Below are positions 1-6,992 of a DNA stretch of 13,938 nucleotides, piece after piece. A model generated the notes under the pieces. That model searched no databases. It was not told the DNA's origin and worked only from the letters and a program-made list of their open reading frames with translations. The stretch's first letter is position 1. Each line of letters starts with the position of its first letter. The translations under genes were made by a program, and so were the position numbers. Source of the stretch: a bacterium (lineage in GTDB: Bacteria > Latescibacterota > UBA2968); assembly GCA_027296045.1 (NCBI GenBank), contig JAPUJS010000244.1, positions 1-13,938 on the forward strand, written 5' to 3'.

Positions 1-710
1 CACTCACAAATCTAGCGCCCAACCATCAGGTGCTCGCCTTCGATGCCAACCCCGACGCCTGGAAAGCCTGGCAAGATACCGACGGCGAATGGACCGACGG
101 CGAAATCGTACACGGAGATATTGTCGACTTCAACGCCGTCCATCGTGCAACCGAAAACATGGACGCGATTCTCCACGTAGCCGTCTATGGAGGCGGCAGC
201 GAAAATGACTCAAAACCCTTTCTCGTCAACCTCAAAGGCCTCTATAATGTGCTCGAATCCGCCAGACAACGTGGCATCCGGCGCGTCGTCCACATCGGAT
301 CCTGCCAGACCGTCCACCCCAAAGGCACCTTCTTCACAGCCGACGTCCGAAGGCCCGACGGCTCTCGATATGCCGTCTGCAAACGCCTGCAAGAAGAAAT
401 GTGCCGACAATTCCACGAGGCCTTCGACTTGAGCATCATCGTCCTCCGACCCGACTACATTGTCGACAGTCGCCTGGGCATCGGACGCCACCGCGAAGCC
501 CTTGGAACGCCAGAGCAACCCTTCCGCGAGGGCTGGGTTTGCCGCCACGACCTGGCCCAGGCCTGCCGCCTCGCACTCGAATCCCAGACCCTCACCTTCG
601 ACATCTTCCACATCGTAGGCACCCCCAACGCCGACCAAACCTGCAACGTCGCCCGCTCGCGTGACGTGCTGGGACTGGAGTACAGAGGAAACCTGGAACA
701 ATATCGATAA
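1..710 (+). CDS. NAD(P)-dependent epimerase/dehydratase (extended SDR), 5'-truncated
   Basis: The reading frame is open from the first complete codon at position 3 to the stop at 710, so the gene begins outside the window; the GTG at 30 is only an internal valine. About 235 residues are visible. The glycine-rich Rossmann motif (GxxGxxG) would lie upstream and is missing. What remains fits an extended short-chain dehydrogenase: a beta-strand ending in LAFD (residues 11-14 of the visible part), the DAILHVA strand before the active site, the strand RVVHIGS with the catalytic-type Ser, and the YAVCK motif (YxxxK, Tyr123 and Lys127 of the visible part). Members of this family epimerise or dehydrate nucleotide sugars, or oxidise sugars such as uronates, with NAD(P) in the cytoplasm. 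The substrate cannot be read from sequence. It ends 20 bp from the converging amidohydrolase gene, with no hairpin terminator in between. The family call is firm, the specific activity is unknown. Confidence 0.85.
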   Translation, partial: LTNLAPNHQVLAFDANPDAWKAWQDTDGEWTDGEIVHGDIVDFNAVHRATENMDAILHVAVYGGGSENDSKPFLVNLKGLYNVLESARQRGIRRVVHIGSCQTVHPKGTFFTADVRRPDGSRYAVCKRLQEEMCRQFHEAFDLSIIVLRPDYIVDSRLGIGRHREALGTPEQPFREGWVCRHDLAQACRLALESQTLTFDIFHIVGTPNADQTCNVARSRDVLGLEYRGNLEQYR

Positions 711-730
711 GACAGACCTATTGCGCCTGA

Positions 731-1855
731 TCAAAGCCCAAGCATACGTGCAGTCGTACCGCCCATCACCATCGTCAGCTCTTCCCCTTCCAGAAAAGTA
801 CAGTATTTCTCAATCCAATCCCGCGATTGCCGATACGTACAAAACCGATTCTGAAACGGAAAATCCGTCCCCCAGTTCAAATGATCCGCCCCAATGTGTT
901 CCACCATCGCTTCCAGAACCGGCCAGACCTCCCGGTAAGGAAAATCAAACCAATCGCCAATGCGCACCGGAAAACAAACCTCTAAATGGCACTTTGGATT
1001 TTCAAACGGTCTCCAGATCTCCTCCGGCATGTCCATAAACCCATCCCCTTCTACAAACGCCCGCCAGGGAAACCCGTGGGTCAAATTAACCACCGTATCC
1101 GAATATCGCTCCATCCAGCGAATCAACACCTTCTGCTCGTCCAAATACCCCTGCCGCGCCTGCTCTGGAGACAGGTCCCGTGTCACATCTCCTGGGCCTG
1201 ACCCGAGGGTGAAAAAGATCGGCACCCCAAAAGACGTCGCCGCATCCCAAAACGGCTCATACGCCGCTGAATCCCACGGATCGGACGTATGAAAATACGC
1301 AGGCCTGGCATTAAACTTAATCGCATGCAACCCATACGTCTGCATCGCCTCCGCAAGTTCTGCAATCACCGCCTCCATCTCGTCCAAGATTCGCCACTCA
1401 TCCACCGGTGCCATCGCACGCAACCGGTCGGGATACTGCCGCACGCAATCGGCCAGAAAAGCACCGTTCCGCGTCAGCATCGGATTGGTATGGATCAACG
1501 CCATATCCACCCCCGCATAATCCATCTCGGCGATCAAACTGTGCGGTGTGAATTCCAGATTTCGCAAATTGGGCGGATAAAATTGCTTGGTATAATCCTC
1601 TCCGCCAATCGTCCAGACCACACGCCCTTTTCCCCGATCCACGCGAAAGTCCACATCGGGCATTTCCGACCAGTTGGTATAATCCTCGGGAAGCAGTCCC
1701 TCAGAGGGTGCAGACGCCCGATCCCGAATCCGCCAGGCCGGCTGATGGTGCCCGCCCTGCGCCTCCTGAACCCACTGGAGGTGTGCCTCTTTGCTGGCAT
1801 ATCCGGCAGCCTCATCGCCCGGTTCGAAACAATATACATGAGAGTCAATAATCAT
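731..1855 (-). CDS. Amidohydrolase_2-family TIM-barrel protein with altered metal-ligand positions
   Basis: The 374-residue protein starts at the ATG at 1855, because it sits 5 nt after an AGAGGT ribosome-binding site (1861-1866) and the protein then begins MIIDSHVYCF, the usual first strand of this family. The open frame extends 33 codons further upstream but lacks a better start. The family (ACMSD/amidohydrolase_2) holds metal-dependent decarboxylases, hydrolases and lactonases on a TIM barrel. Visible landmarks are the N-terminal DSHVY (residues 4-8), GLHAIKF near 175, VPIFFTLGSG near 211, LTHGFP with His260 and NWGTDFP with Asp331. In ACMSD-type enzymes the first motif is HxH and a further His follows in the middle strand; here they read H-V-Y and F-T, so two usual metal ligands appear replaced. 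His6, His260 and Asp331 remain. It may bind metal differently, act without metal, or be a non-catalytic relative. The neighbours are sugar-acid enzymes, so a lactonase-like or sugar-acid role is possible but unproven. Confidence 0.85.
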   Translation of the reverse strand: MIIDSHVYCFEPGDEAAGYASKEAHLQWVQEAQGGHHQPAWRIRDRASAPSEGLLPEDYTNWSEMPDVDFRVDRGKGRVVWTIGGEDYTKQFYPPNLRNLEFTPHSLIAEMDYAGVDMALIHTNPMLTRNGAFLADCVRQYPDRLRAMAPVDEWRILDEMEAVIAELAEAMQTYGLHAIKFNARPAYFHTSDPWDSAAYEPFWDAATSFGVPIFFTLGSGPGDVTRDLSPEQARQGYLDEQKVLIRWMERYSDTVVNLTHGFPWRAFVEGDGFMDMPEEIWRPFENPKCHLEVCFPVRIGDWFDFPYREVWPVLEAMVEHIGADHLNWGTDFPFQNRFCTYRQSRDWIEKYCTFLEGEELTMVMGGTTARMLGL

Positions 1856-2005
1856 CGCGTACCTCTGTCTAAAAAAACGGCGGTGAAGATCAAGCCCGGT
1901 TAATCCTTGATCTATTTCGCAAATTCGGGATATTGAAACGGAACAAGAGAACACCTTATGGGTTTTGCTGATCCAAATCGGTCAACAATTCTGTCTATCT
2001 CGGCC

Positions 2006-2109
2006 AGGCCCTCTCCCTGTCTCGCTCCGCTCGACGGTCCCTCTCCCGCCTGCGGGAGAGGGAAGTTTGAGGGTTGCCGTTCAGGCACCCTCAGACGGGG
2101 TGAGGGCCT
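2006..2109. repeat. REP/MITE-like inverted-repeat element (about 104 bp)
   Basis: The ends form a terminal inverted repeat: 2006-2022 (AGGCCCTCTCCCTGTCT) pairs with 2093-2109 (AGACGGGGTGAGGGCCT) with 15 of 17 positions complementary. Inside is a nearly loopless hairpin, 2038-2063, whose arms TCCCTCTCCCGC/GCGGGAGAGGGA are perfect, and a second weaker stem-loop at 2069-2092 (GAGGG/CCCTC and TGCC/GGCA with a one-base bulge). There is no room for a protein of its own. Nested palindromes of this size in a spacer are typical of dispersed REP, BIME or MITE-type elements, and similar GC-rich CCCTCTCCCG palindromes are common in bacterial spacers as I recall. No flanking target duplication is obvious and no second copy is seen in the window. 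Confidence 0.6.
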
Positions 2110-2331
2110 CTACCATCAGTGCCGATTTCGATCGTCAAATCTCTTTAGAACAGCATGTTCAAGCTTGAGAAGACCGGTTGAAAACACCGTCCCATCAAAC
2201 GATTCGATCCTCTCACCAATCCATCTTGCTTTTTGAGTAAAAATAAAGACTTCCACCATATTTTACTTCTGGCATGGATATTGCAATTCATCCGGTATCA
2301 TCAAACCCTCCTTAACAGGACACATGTTTCC
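2110..2331. other. Gene-free spacer upstream of the RecQ-like gene
   Basis: I see no supportable gene here, and the open frame running into the helicase gene from 2233 lacks a ribosome-binding site and helicase homology. The last 100 bases are AT-richer than the surroundings, as expected for a promoter region, but no pair of -35 and -10 boxes with acceptable spacing stands out. Just before the helicase start there is an AGGA at 2317-2320. Together with the adjoining part 1856-2005, which also holds nothing I can name, and the repeat element, this makes a 476-bp gap between the divergent amidohydrolase and RecQ genes. Confidence 0.5.
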
Positions 2332-4242
2332 ATGACCGACCCCAAATCCCTGCTTCAAACAACCTTTGGACTGTCCGACTTTCGTCCGGGTCAGGAAGAA
2401 GTGATTGCCGCCCTGCTCGCAGGCAAATCGGCACTGGCCGTCTTCCCGACCGGCGGGGGCAAAAGCCTGTGTTACCAGCTCCCCGCGCTCATGCTAAACG
2501 GCCTGACCCTCGTCATATCACCCCTCATCGCCCTGATGAAAGACCAGGTTGACGTCTTGCAGAAAAAAAAGATCCCCGCCGCCCGGCTCGATTCCACAAT
2601 CCCCTACGAGGAAGTCCGAAATATTTACGACCAGCTCAACAGCCACGCGCTCAAACTGCTCTACGTTGCGCCCGAGCGTCTTGCCAACGAACGTTTCCTC
2701 AACCGCCTGCGCCGACAACACATCGCCCTGCTGGCCATCGACGAAGCCCACTGCATCTCCGAGTGGGGTCACAACTTCCGCCCCGACTACCTCAAAATCG
2801 CCCGGCAAGCCAGAGACCTGGGCGTCGAACGATTCCTCGCACTCACCGCCACAGCCACACCTGCCGTTGCAAAAGACATCTGCGATGCCTTTCAAATCGC
2901 ACCCGAAGACCACATTCAGACCAGCTTTCACCGCCCCAATCTGAACATTCAGATAACACCCTGCACCCGGGAGGAACGACCGGATCTCCTGATCCAACGC
3001 CTGAACGAGCGGGAATCTGGCTCCACCATTGTCTACGTAACCCTGCAAAAATCAGCCGAAGAAGTCGCCTCCCAGCTCACCCAAAACGGCTTTCGTGCAC
3101 AGCCCTATCACGCCGGCCTCAAAGACGAACAGCGGACTGCGGTTCAAGAGTCCTTCATGGCTGGCAACACCGACATCGTCGTAGCCACCATCGCCTTTGG
3201 CATGGGCATCGACAAAGCCGATATCCGTGCCATTTATCACTTCAACCTGCCCAAAACGCTCGAAAACTACACCCAGGAAATCGGAAGAGCAGGGCGAGAC
3301 GGAAAGCCTTCGGTTTGCGAAGTCCTCGCCTGTGCAGACGACTGCACCCGACTGGCCAATTTCACCTATGGTGACACACCCACACCCGAAAGTCTACAGA
3401 GTCTGGTCGATCACCTGCTCCATCAGGGCGAAACATTCGACGTATCCTATTACGAACTGTCCGTCGCCTTCGATATCCGTTCCCTCGTCATCTCGACCGT
3501 AATGACCTATCTCGAACTGGACGGCATCCTCCAATCGACCGGCCCCTTTTACAGCGCCTACCAGTACCAATTCAACCGACCGGAAAACACCATTCTGGCC
3601 CGCTTTGACCCTGCCCGAACCCATTTTCTCCAATCTCTCTTTGCCGCCGCCAAAGTCGGCCGCGTCTGGCATCATTTAGATCCGTCCGCCGTTGCAGAAG
3701 ATCTGAACGAACCCCGAGAACGCATCGTAGCCGCAATCACCTATCTCGAAGAACAGGGCGATTTGCTCGTCCAGGCCTCGGGATTGCGCCACAGATACCG
3801 ACGGAGTCATCCTGCGGACTCCCAAACACAAGCAGACGCCCTCATGAAAACCTTCGCCCGTCGCGAGGTACAGGACATCCAGCGCCTGGATCGGATCGTC
3901 GCTTTTGCAGAACAGAAAGGGTGCCTGACCCGACACCTGCTGACGTACTTCGGAGAAACCCTCGAGACCGATTGCGGCCACTGCTCCAGCTGCCTCGACC
4001 CGACCGACCGCACCCTCCCGCGAACACCCCCCATCCAGATAAGCGACTCCCACGCCGAAATTGTCAACGAAGTCTGTAAACAAGACGCCCTCACCCATCC
4101 CCGGCAACTCACCCGTTTCCTCTGCGGCCTCACCAGCCCAGCCGCCTCCCGCGCCCGATTGACACGCCACCCCCGTTTTGGTGCTTTTGCCAATATTCCG
4201 TTTCAAGAGGTACTGGCCTTCGTGGAACAAAGGTTGGGTTGA
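2332..4242 (+). CDS. RecQ-family ATP-dependent DNA helicase, atypical C-terminal layout
   Basis: This 636-residue protein is a 3'-5' superfamily 2 DNA helicase of the RecQ type, expected to act in recombination and replication-fork repair. All core motifs are present: motif 0 FGLSDFRPGQ (12-21), Walker A PTGGGKS (39-45), DEAH (137-140) with CISEWGHNFRPDY, LTATATP (171-177), IVYVTLQKSAE in lobe 2, the motif V stretch IAFGMGIDKADIR and motif VI QEIGRAGRDG (315-324). The four-cysteine zinc motif is C531-x16-C548-x2-C551-x2-C554 after RHLLTYFGE. In E. coli RecQ this motif directly follows the helicase lobes near residue 380, but here about 150 residues with winged-helix-like character (about 365-490) come first. 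No HRDC domain is recognisable in the short tail. I chose the ATG at 2332 because MTDPKSLLQTTFGL is the usual N-terminus; AGGA lies 11 nt upstream. I withhold the symbol because of the unusual architecture. It has no functional link to the neighbouring sugar genes. Confidence 0.93.
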   Translation: MTDPKSLLQTTFGLSDFRPGQEEVIAALLAGKSALAVFPTGGGKSLCYQLPALMLNGLTLVISPLIALMKDQVDVLQKKKIPAARLDSTIPYEEVRNIYDQLNSHALKLLYVAPERLANERFLNRLRRQHIALLAIDEAHCISEWGHNFRPDYLKIARQARDLGVERFLALTATATPAVAKDICDAFQIAPEDHIQTSFHRPNLNIQITPCTREERPDLLIQRLNERESGSTIVYVTLQKSAEEVASQLTQNGFRAQPYHAGLKDEQRTAVQESFMAGNTDIVVATIAFGMGIDKADIRAIYHFNLPKTLENYTQEIGRAGRDGKPSVCEVLACADDCTRLANFTYGDTPTPESLQSLVDHLLHQGETFDVSYYELSVAFDIRSLVISTVMTYLELDGILQSTGPFYSAYQYQFNRPENTILARFDPARTHFLQSLFAAAKVGRVWHHLDPSAVAEDLNEPRERIVAAITYLEEQGDLLVQASGLRHRYRRSHPADSQTQADALMKTFARREVQDIQRLDRIVAFAEQKGCLTRHLLTYFGETLETDCGHCSSCLDPTDRTLPRTPPIQISDSHAEIVNEVCKQDALTHPRQLTRFLCGLTSPAASRARLTRHPRFGAFANIPFQEVLAFVEQRLG

Positions 4243-4291
4243 TTTACATACGATTATTCATTTCCAAATCGCTTTCCAATTGCGTAAAAGC

Positions 4292-5523
4292 CTACCGCCC
4301 TTTCTCCACCAATCTCTGATACTGCTTCTCAAACGCCGGACTGCCATCGTCCTCGAAGACCTCCAGTGATACCCCCTTTTCAAACCCCGGAATATTTCCC
4401 TGATAGAAAGCGGCCTGATACCGGGATTCATGGGTAAATTCCCAGACCCGTTGTGCCGTTCCAGCCCCGGGCCAGCTAATTCGCAAAATGCGTTTCTGCG
4501 CCAAATAACGCGCCTTGGGCGTGGGTTCCGACTCCTCCACCCGATAGCGCTCCAGCGCAGCCTCATCCACCTCAATGCCCAGTCCGGGCGCTTCCCCCAC
4601 ATCCATGTACCCATCTTTGACTTCCAGCCGCTTCTTCAGTAAGTCGTGTTCCCACAACTCGTGGCAGGTGATATAAGGCAGCCGGGCATGGGAAAGCACC
4701 GCACCCAGTTGCACCACAAAGGCGGTGCTAATACCTGTGCCACCTGCTGAATCCAGAACGGTTTGTTAAAAGTCGCCGCCAGAGCTGCCTGGTGGCGCGT
4801 GGCCGTGACCCCCGAGCCAATGACAAACCCGTCACAACAGTCGGCCAGCAAATACTCCTCGCGAAAGTGCTCCACAATCGGCTTGCGCACCCGCTCTCGC
4901 AAGATGCGCCCGCCTCGAGGGTCCCGGTGCAGATAAAAAGGACTCTCATAAATGCCCACATTGGGATATTCGTCCAACTGTTGGAGCATCTCTTCCGCCC
5001 CGGCCTGGTGGAGCAAAAAACCGTTAAAGTCCACGTCGAATTTATAGTCCGCAGGCACCACCTTGCCAACCTGCTCGATCTGATCCACAATATCGCGCCA
5101 GGGACGGGCTTTCATTTTAAAAGACGTATATCCCCGCCGAATCGACTCCTCCGCCTCGGCCACCCAGTCCTCGGGAGACATATCGATATCCCACCACGAA
5201 ATCGGACACCGGTCACGAACCTTGTCTCCCAGCAAGGCATAAACCGGCACACCGGCCGCTTGACCGGCCGCATCCAGCACGGCCAGCTGAAGGCCAAGAC
5301 CAAGGCTATCGTCGTTCATCACGGCAAAAGGATTTTGCCCCACCACACGTTCGGTATCGTGTACACCAAGGCTGTCGCCATACCCAACAAGATCGCTGTC
5401 GGTGACAACACGGTAGACGTAGACCCGCTCGCTGTGGGTTTGGGCACGCTGCATAGCACGTATAACGCGGTCTGTGTAAAAGGGGATGTCAAGCGCAAGT
5501 CTTTCGGCTCGGACGATTTTCAT
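4292..5523 (-). pseudogene. Mandelate racemase/muconate-lactonizing enzyme family gene, interrupted by a frameshift
   Basis: Two minus-strand frames together encode one enolase-superfamily protein of about 410 residues. The first (ATG at 5523, strong AGGAAGG site 6 nt upstream) runs through VGYGDSLG, the catalytic SFKMKARP motif (KxK, Lys136 and Lys138), the metal-ligand segments FDVDFNGF (163-167) and IYESPF (Glu193), PIVEHF (Glu218) and NKPFWIQQV. After Val261 the frame turns into unrelated sequence and stops at 4636. Adding one base (most simply a G) between 4739 and 4743 restores G-T-G-I-S-T-A-F-V-V-Q and continues into the expected C-terminal domain to the stop at 4292. The KxK motif places it in the racemase/cycloisomerase side of the superfamily, whose members also dehydrate acid sugars; it is not the KxK-less ManD type. 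The cause may be a true inactivating deletion or an assembly error. The rest of the gene looks intact, with no other stop, so decay would be recent. Confidence 0.85.
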
Positions 5524-5623
5524 AACAGGCCTTCCTATTCCAGGATGAAAAGATGTTAACACGGTGCGAAAGGGAAAGATGGATGACACAAATTATCAGG
5601 TTCACGACAGAACAGCAAGATGA

Positions 5624-5653
5624 TTCCCGATCTGTCTTTGAGAAGATCGGGAA
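5624..5653. promoter_or_regulatory. Inverted repeat upstream of the enolase-superfamily gene, possible operator
   Basis: TTCCCGATCT (5624-5633) and AGATCGGGAA (5644-5653) are perfect inverted copies separated by 10 nt, so half-site centres are 20 bp apart, about two helical turns. No T-run follows on either strand, so it is not a good terminator. It lies about 100 bp upstream of the ATG at 5523, just beyond a weak promoter-like pair (TTGCTG at 5613-5618 and GATAAT at 5592-5597 on the minus strand, spacer only 15 nt). A dimeric regulator binding here is an inference. Confidence 0.4.
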
Positions 5654-5684
5654 ATAGATTGGAAAACAAAACAACGTTGAACAA

Positions 5685-5726
5685 AAAACAAAGAGGCTTA
5701 CGATAATTCGTAAGCCTCTTTGTTTT
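5685..5726. terminator. Perfect 19-bp stem-loop terminator, able to act on both strands
   Basis: Positions 5685-5703 and 5708-5726 are exact reverse complements (right arm TCGTAAGCCTCTTTGTTTT) with a TAAT loop. The stem carries an A-run at one foot and a T-run at the other, so it reads as an intrinsic terminator in either direction; on the minus strand the RNA ends in a long U tract. It lies 82 bp downstream of the UxuA-like stop codon at 5808 and would end that transcript before the enolase-superfamily gene. Confidence 0.85.
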
Positions 5727-5807
5727 ATTGAAGTTCTTTGGCTGACAATACCGAATCGGCACAAACAAGAACATTGGCGTCGAGCAACGCCAGATCGCCG
5801 GCAAAGA

Positions 5808-6821
5808 TCAGTTTTCGTTGACCGCCTGCATCAGGGCGTGGATGTATCCGAATATATAGCTGAATCCCACCTTTCGCGGTTCCGGTCCCGAGATCTGGGG
5901 AACGTGATCCGGCATAATCATGTACGGGTAACCGACTTCCTTGAACGTGCGCAGCGCCTTGAGCATGTCCACGTCCCCTTCATCGGGGAACACCTCGACA
6001 AACTTACGCAAGCCGCCCTTGATATTGCGAAAGTGTACGTTGAAAATCTTCTTGCGCTCGCCGAAGTAGCGAATCACATCATAGATTTCTTCAGCGGGGT
6101 TCTCCAGACTTTCCGACATGCAGCCCACGCAAAAGTTCAATCCGTTGTAAGGGCTGTCGTAAAGGTCGATGAGCTTTTTGAACCCGTCGACCATGCCCAG
6201 CACGCGATCGACCCCGCGATAGGTCGTGCCGTAGCCGATCCCCGGATCGGACGGGTGGCAGGCTATCTGAACCTTGTACTCCTCTGCGACAGGGATCACG
6301 CGCTGGAGCCAGTGATCGATGCGCTCCCACATCTCGTCGGCATCCGCCGGCCCGTCCTGAAACTCGCTGAAACGGGTTTCTTCCGGCTCCCGCTCCGTTC
6401 CCTTGTCCATCAGTTCAGCGTAATCGAAGGTCGACAGACTTGCCCCGCCCCGTCCTGGCGAACGCTCGGTTCGCAGGTGTCCCAGAATCGTGATATTGTA
6501 GTTGAGACCTCGCAGACCGGCTTCGCCAGCCATACGGATAACGTCGCACACGAGATCGAGCTGCCGTTCGCGTTCGTCGCTCGGTTTGAGAAAAATCGCA
6601 CCCGTTGTCGAGTTCTTGAGCGCGTTGCCAGAGCCGATCATGTGCATCATCTCGAGGTTGATGCCGAACCTGTCGCAGCGTTCTCGGGTCGCGATTAACA
6701 GGTCGGTCGTCCATTCGTTCAGAGGCTGGGTTGGCGACGTATCGATGTTGACCACGCCCAACTGCGCGAGGACTTCGAGATCCACGTCCTCAGAGAAACT
6801 GCCCTGTGTCCCAATATACAC
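5808..6821 (-). CDS. Mannonate dehydratase (UxuA-like)
   Basis: The 337-residue TIM-barrel protein matches the UxuA-type D-mannonate dehydratase, which converts D-mannonate to 2-keto-3-deoxygluconate in cytoplasmic hexuronate breakdown. Visible family motifs are MHMIGSGNAL (60-68), LNYNITILGH (106-115), ACHPSDPG (His189), GLNFCVGCMSE (Cys231), FNVHFRNIKGG (His263), FPDEGDVDM (279-286) and MPDHVP (Asp305). The His-Cys-His-Asp set fits the manganese ligands I recall for this family. Proteins named UxuA are often 350-395 residues, so this one is on the short side but has both ends. The GTG at 6821 is the start: an in-frame TGA lies just upstream and a GGGAG site sits 7 nt before it. It lies 171 bp downstream of the GH-like propeller gene on the same strand and ends before a strong terminator. 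Some relatives in environmental genomes may use other aldonates, so the exact substrate is not certain. Confidence 0.85.
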   Translation of the reverse strand: MYIGTQGSFSEDVDLEVLAQLGVVNIDTSPTQPLNEWTTDLLIATRERCDRFGINLEMMHMIGSGNALKNSTTGAIFLKPSDERERQLDLVCDVIRMAGEAGLRGLNYNITILGHLRTERSPGRGGASLSTFDYAELMDKGTEREPEETRFSEFQDGPADADEMWERIDHWLQRVIPVAEEYKVQIACHPSDPGIGYGTTYRGVDRVLGMVDGFKKLIDLYDSPYNGLNFCVGCMSESLENPAEEIYDVIRYFGERKKIFNVHFRNIKGGLRKFVEVFPDEGDVDMLKALRTFKEVGYPYMIMPDHVPQISGPEPRKVGFSYIFGYIHALMQAVNEN

Positions 6822-6824
6822 GTC

Positions 6825-6836
6825 TGTTCTCCCTTC
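6825..6836 (-). promoter_or_regulatory. Ribosome-binding leader fixing the GTG start of the UxuA-like gene
   Basis: On the minus strand this reads GAAGGGAGAACA, with the GGGAG core 7 nt before the GTG at 6821. The same 12 bases precede the GTG at 8492, and both starts are GTG. Confidence 0.7.
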
Positions 6837-6992
6837 CAGTCAGGGTGAAAGTTCAAAGGATCGAATCCGATGGGGCTCTCCTCCATTCCTCGCCCACCGA
6901 GAAGGAAGGACTGAAATGCCCACGCCCGTGTCAAGATTTCTTTCGCGAGGTCCCGCGACTCGATTTCGCCAGGTTGAAAGGTGGAGAGGCGC

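Noticed and set aside
1289..1903. A 204-codon plus-strand frame opposite the amidohydrolase
   Set aside because: No domain, rich in Arg/His/Pro, fully covered by the conserved minus-strand protein.
5838..6698. A 286-codon plus-strand open frame opposite the UxuA-like gene
   Set aside because: Antisense shadow; the minus strand carries all the mannonate dehydratase motifs.
6914..6935. A TTGACA on the minus strand upstream of the UxuA-like gene as a promoter
   Set aside because: The -35 box is perfect but no -10 box occurs at 15-19 nt.
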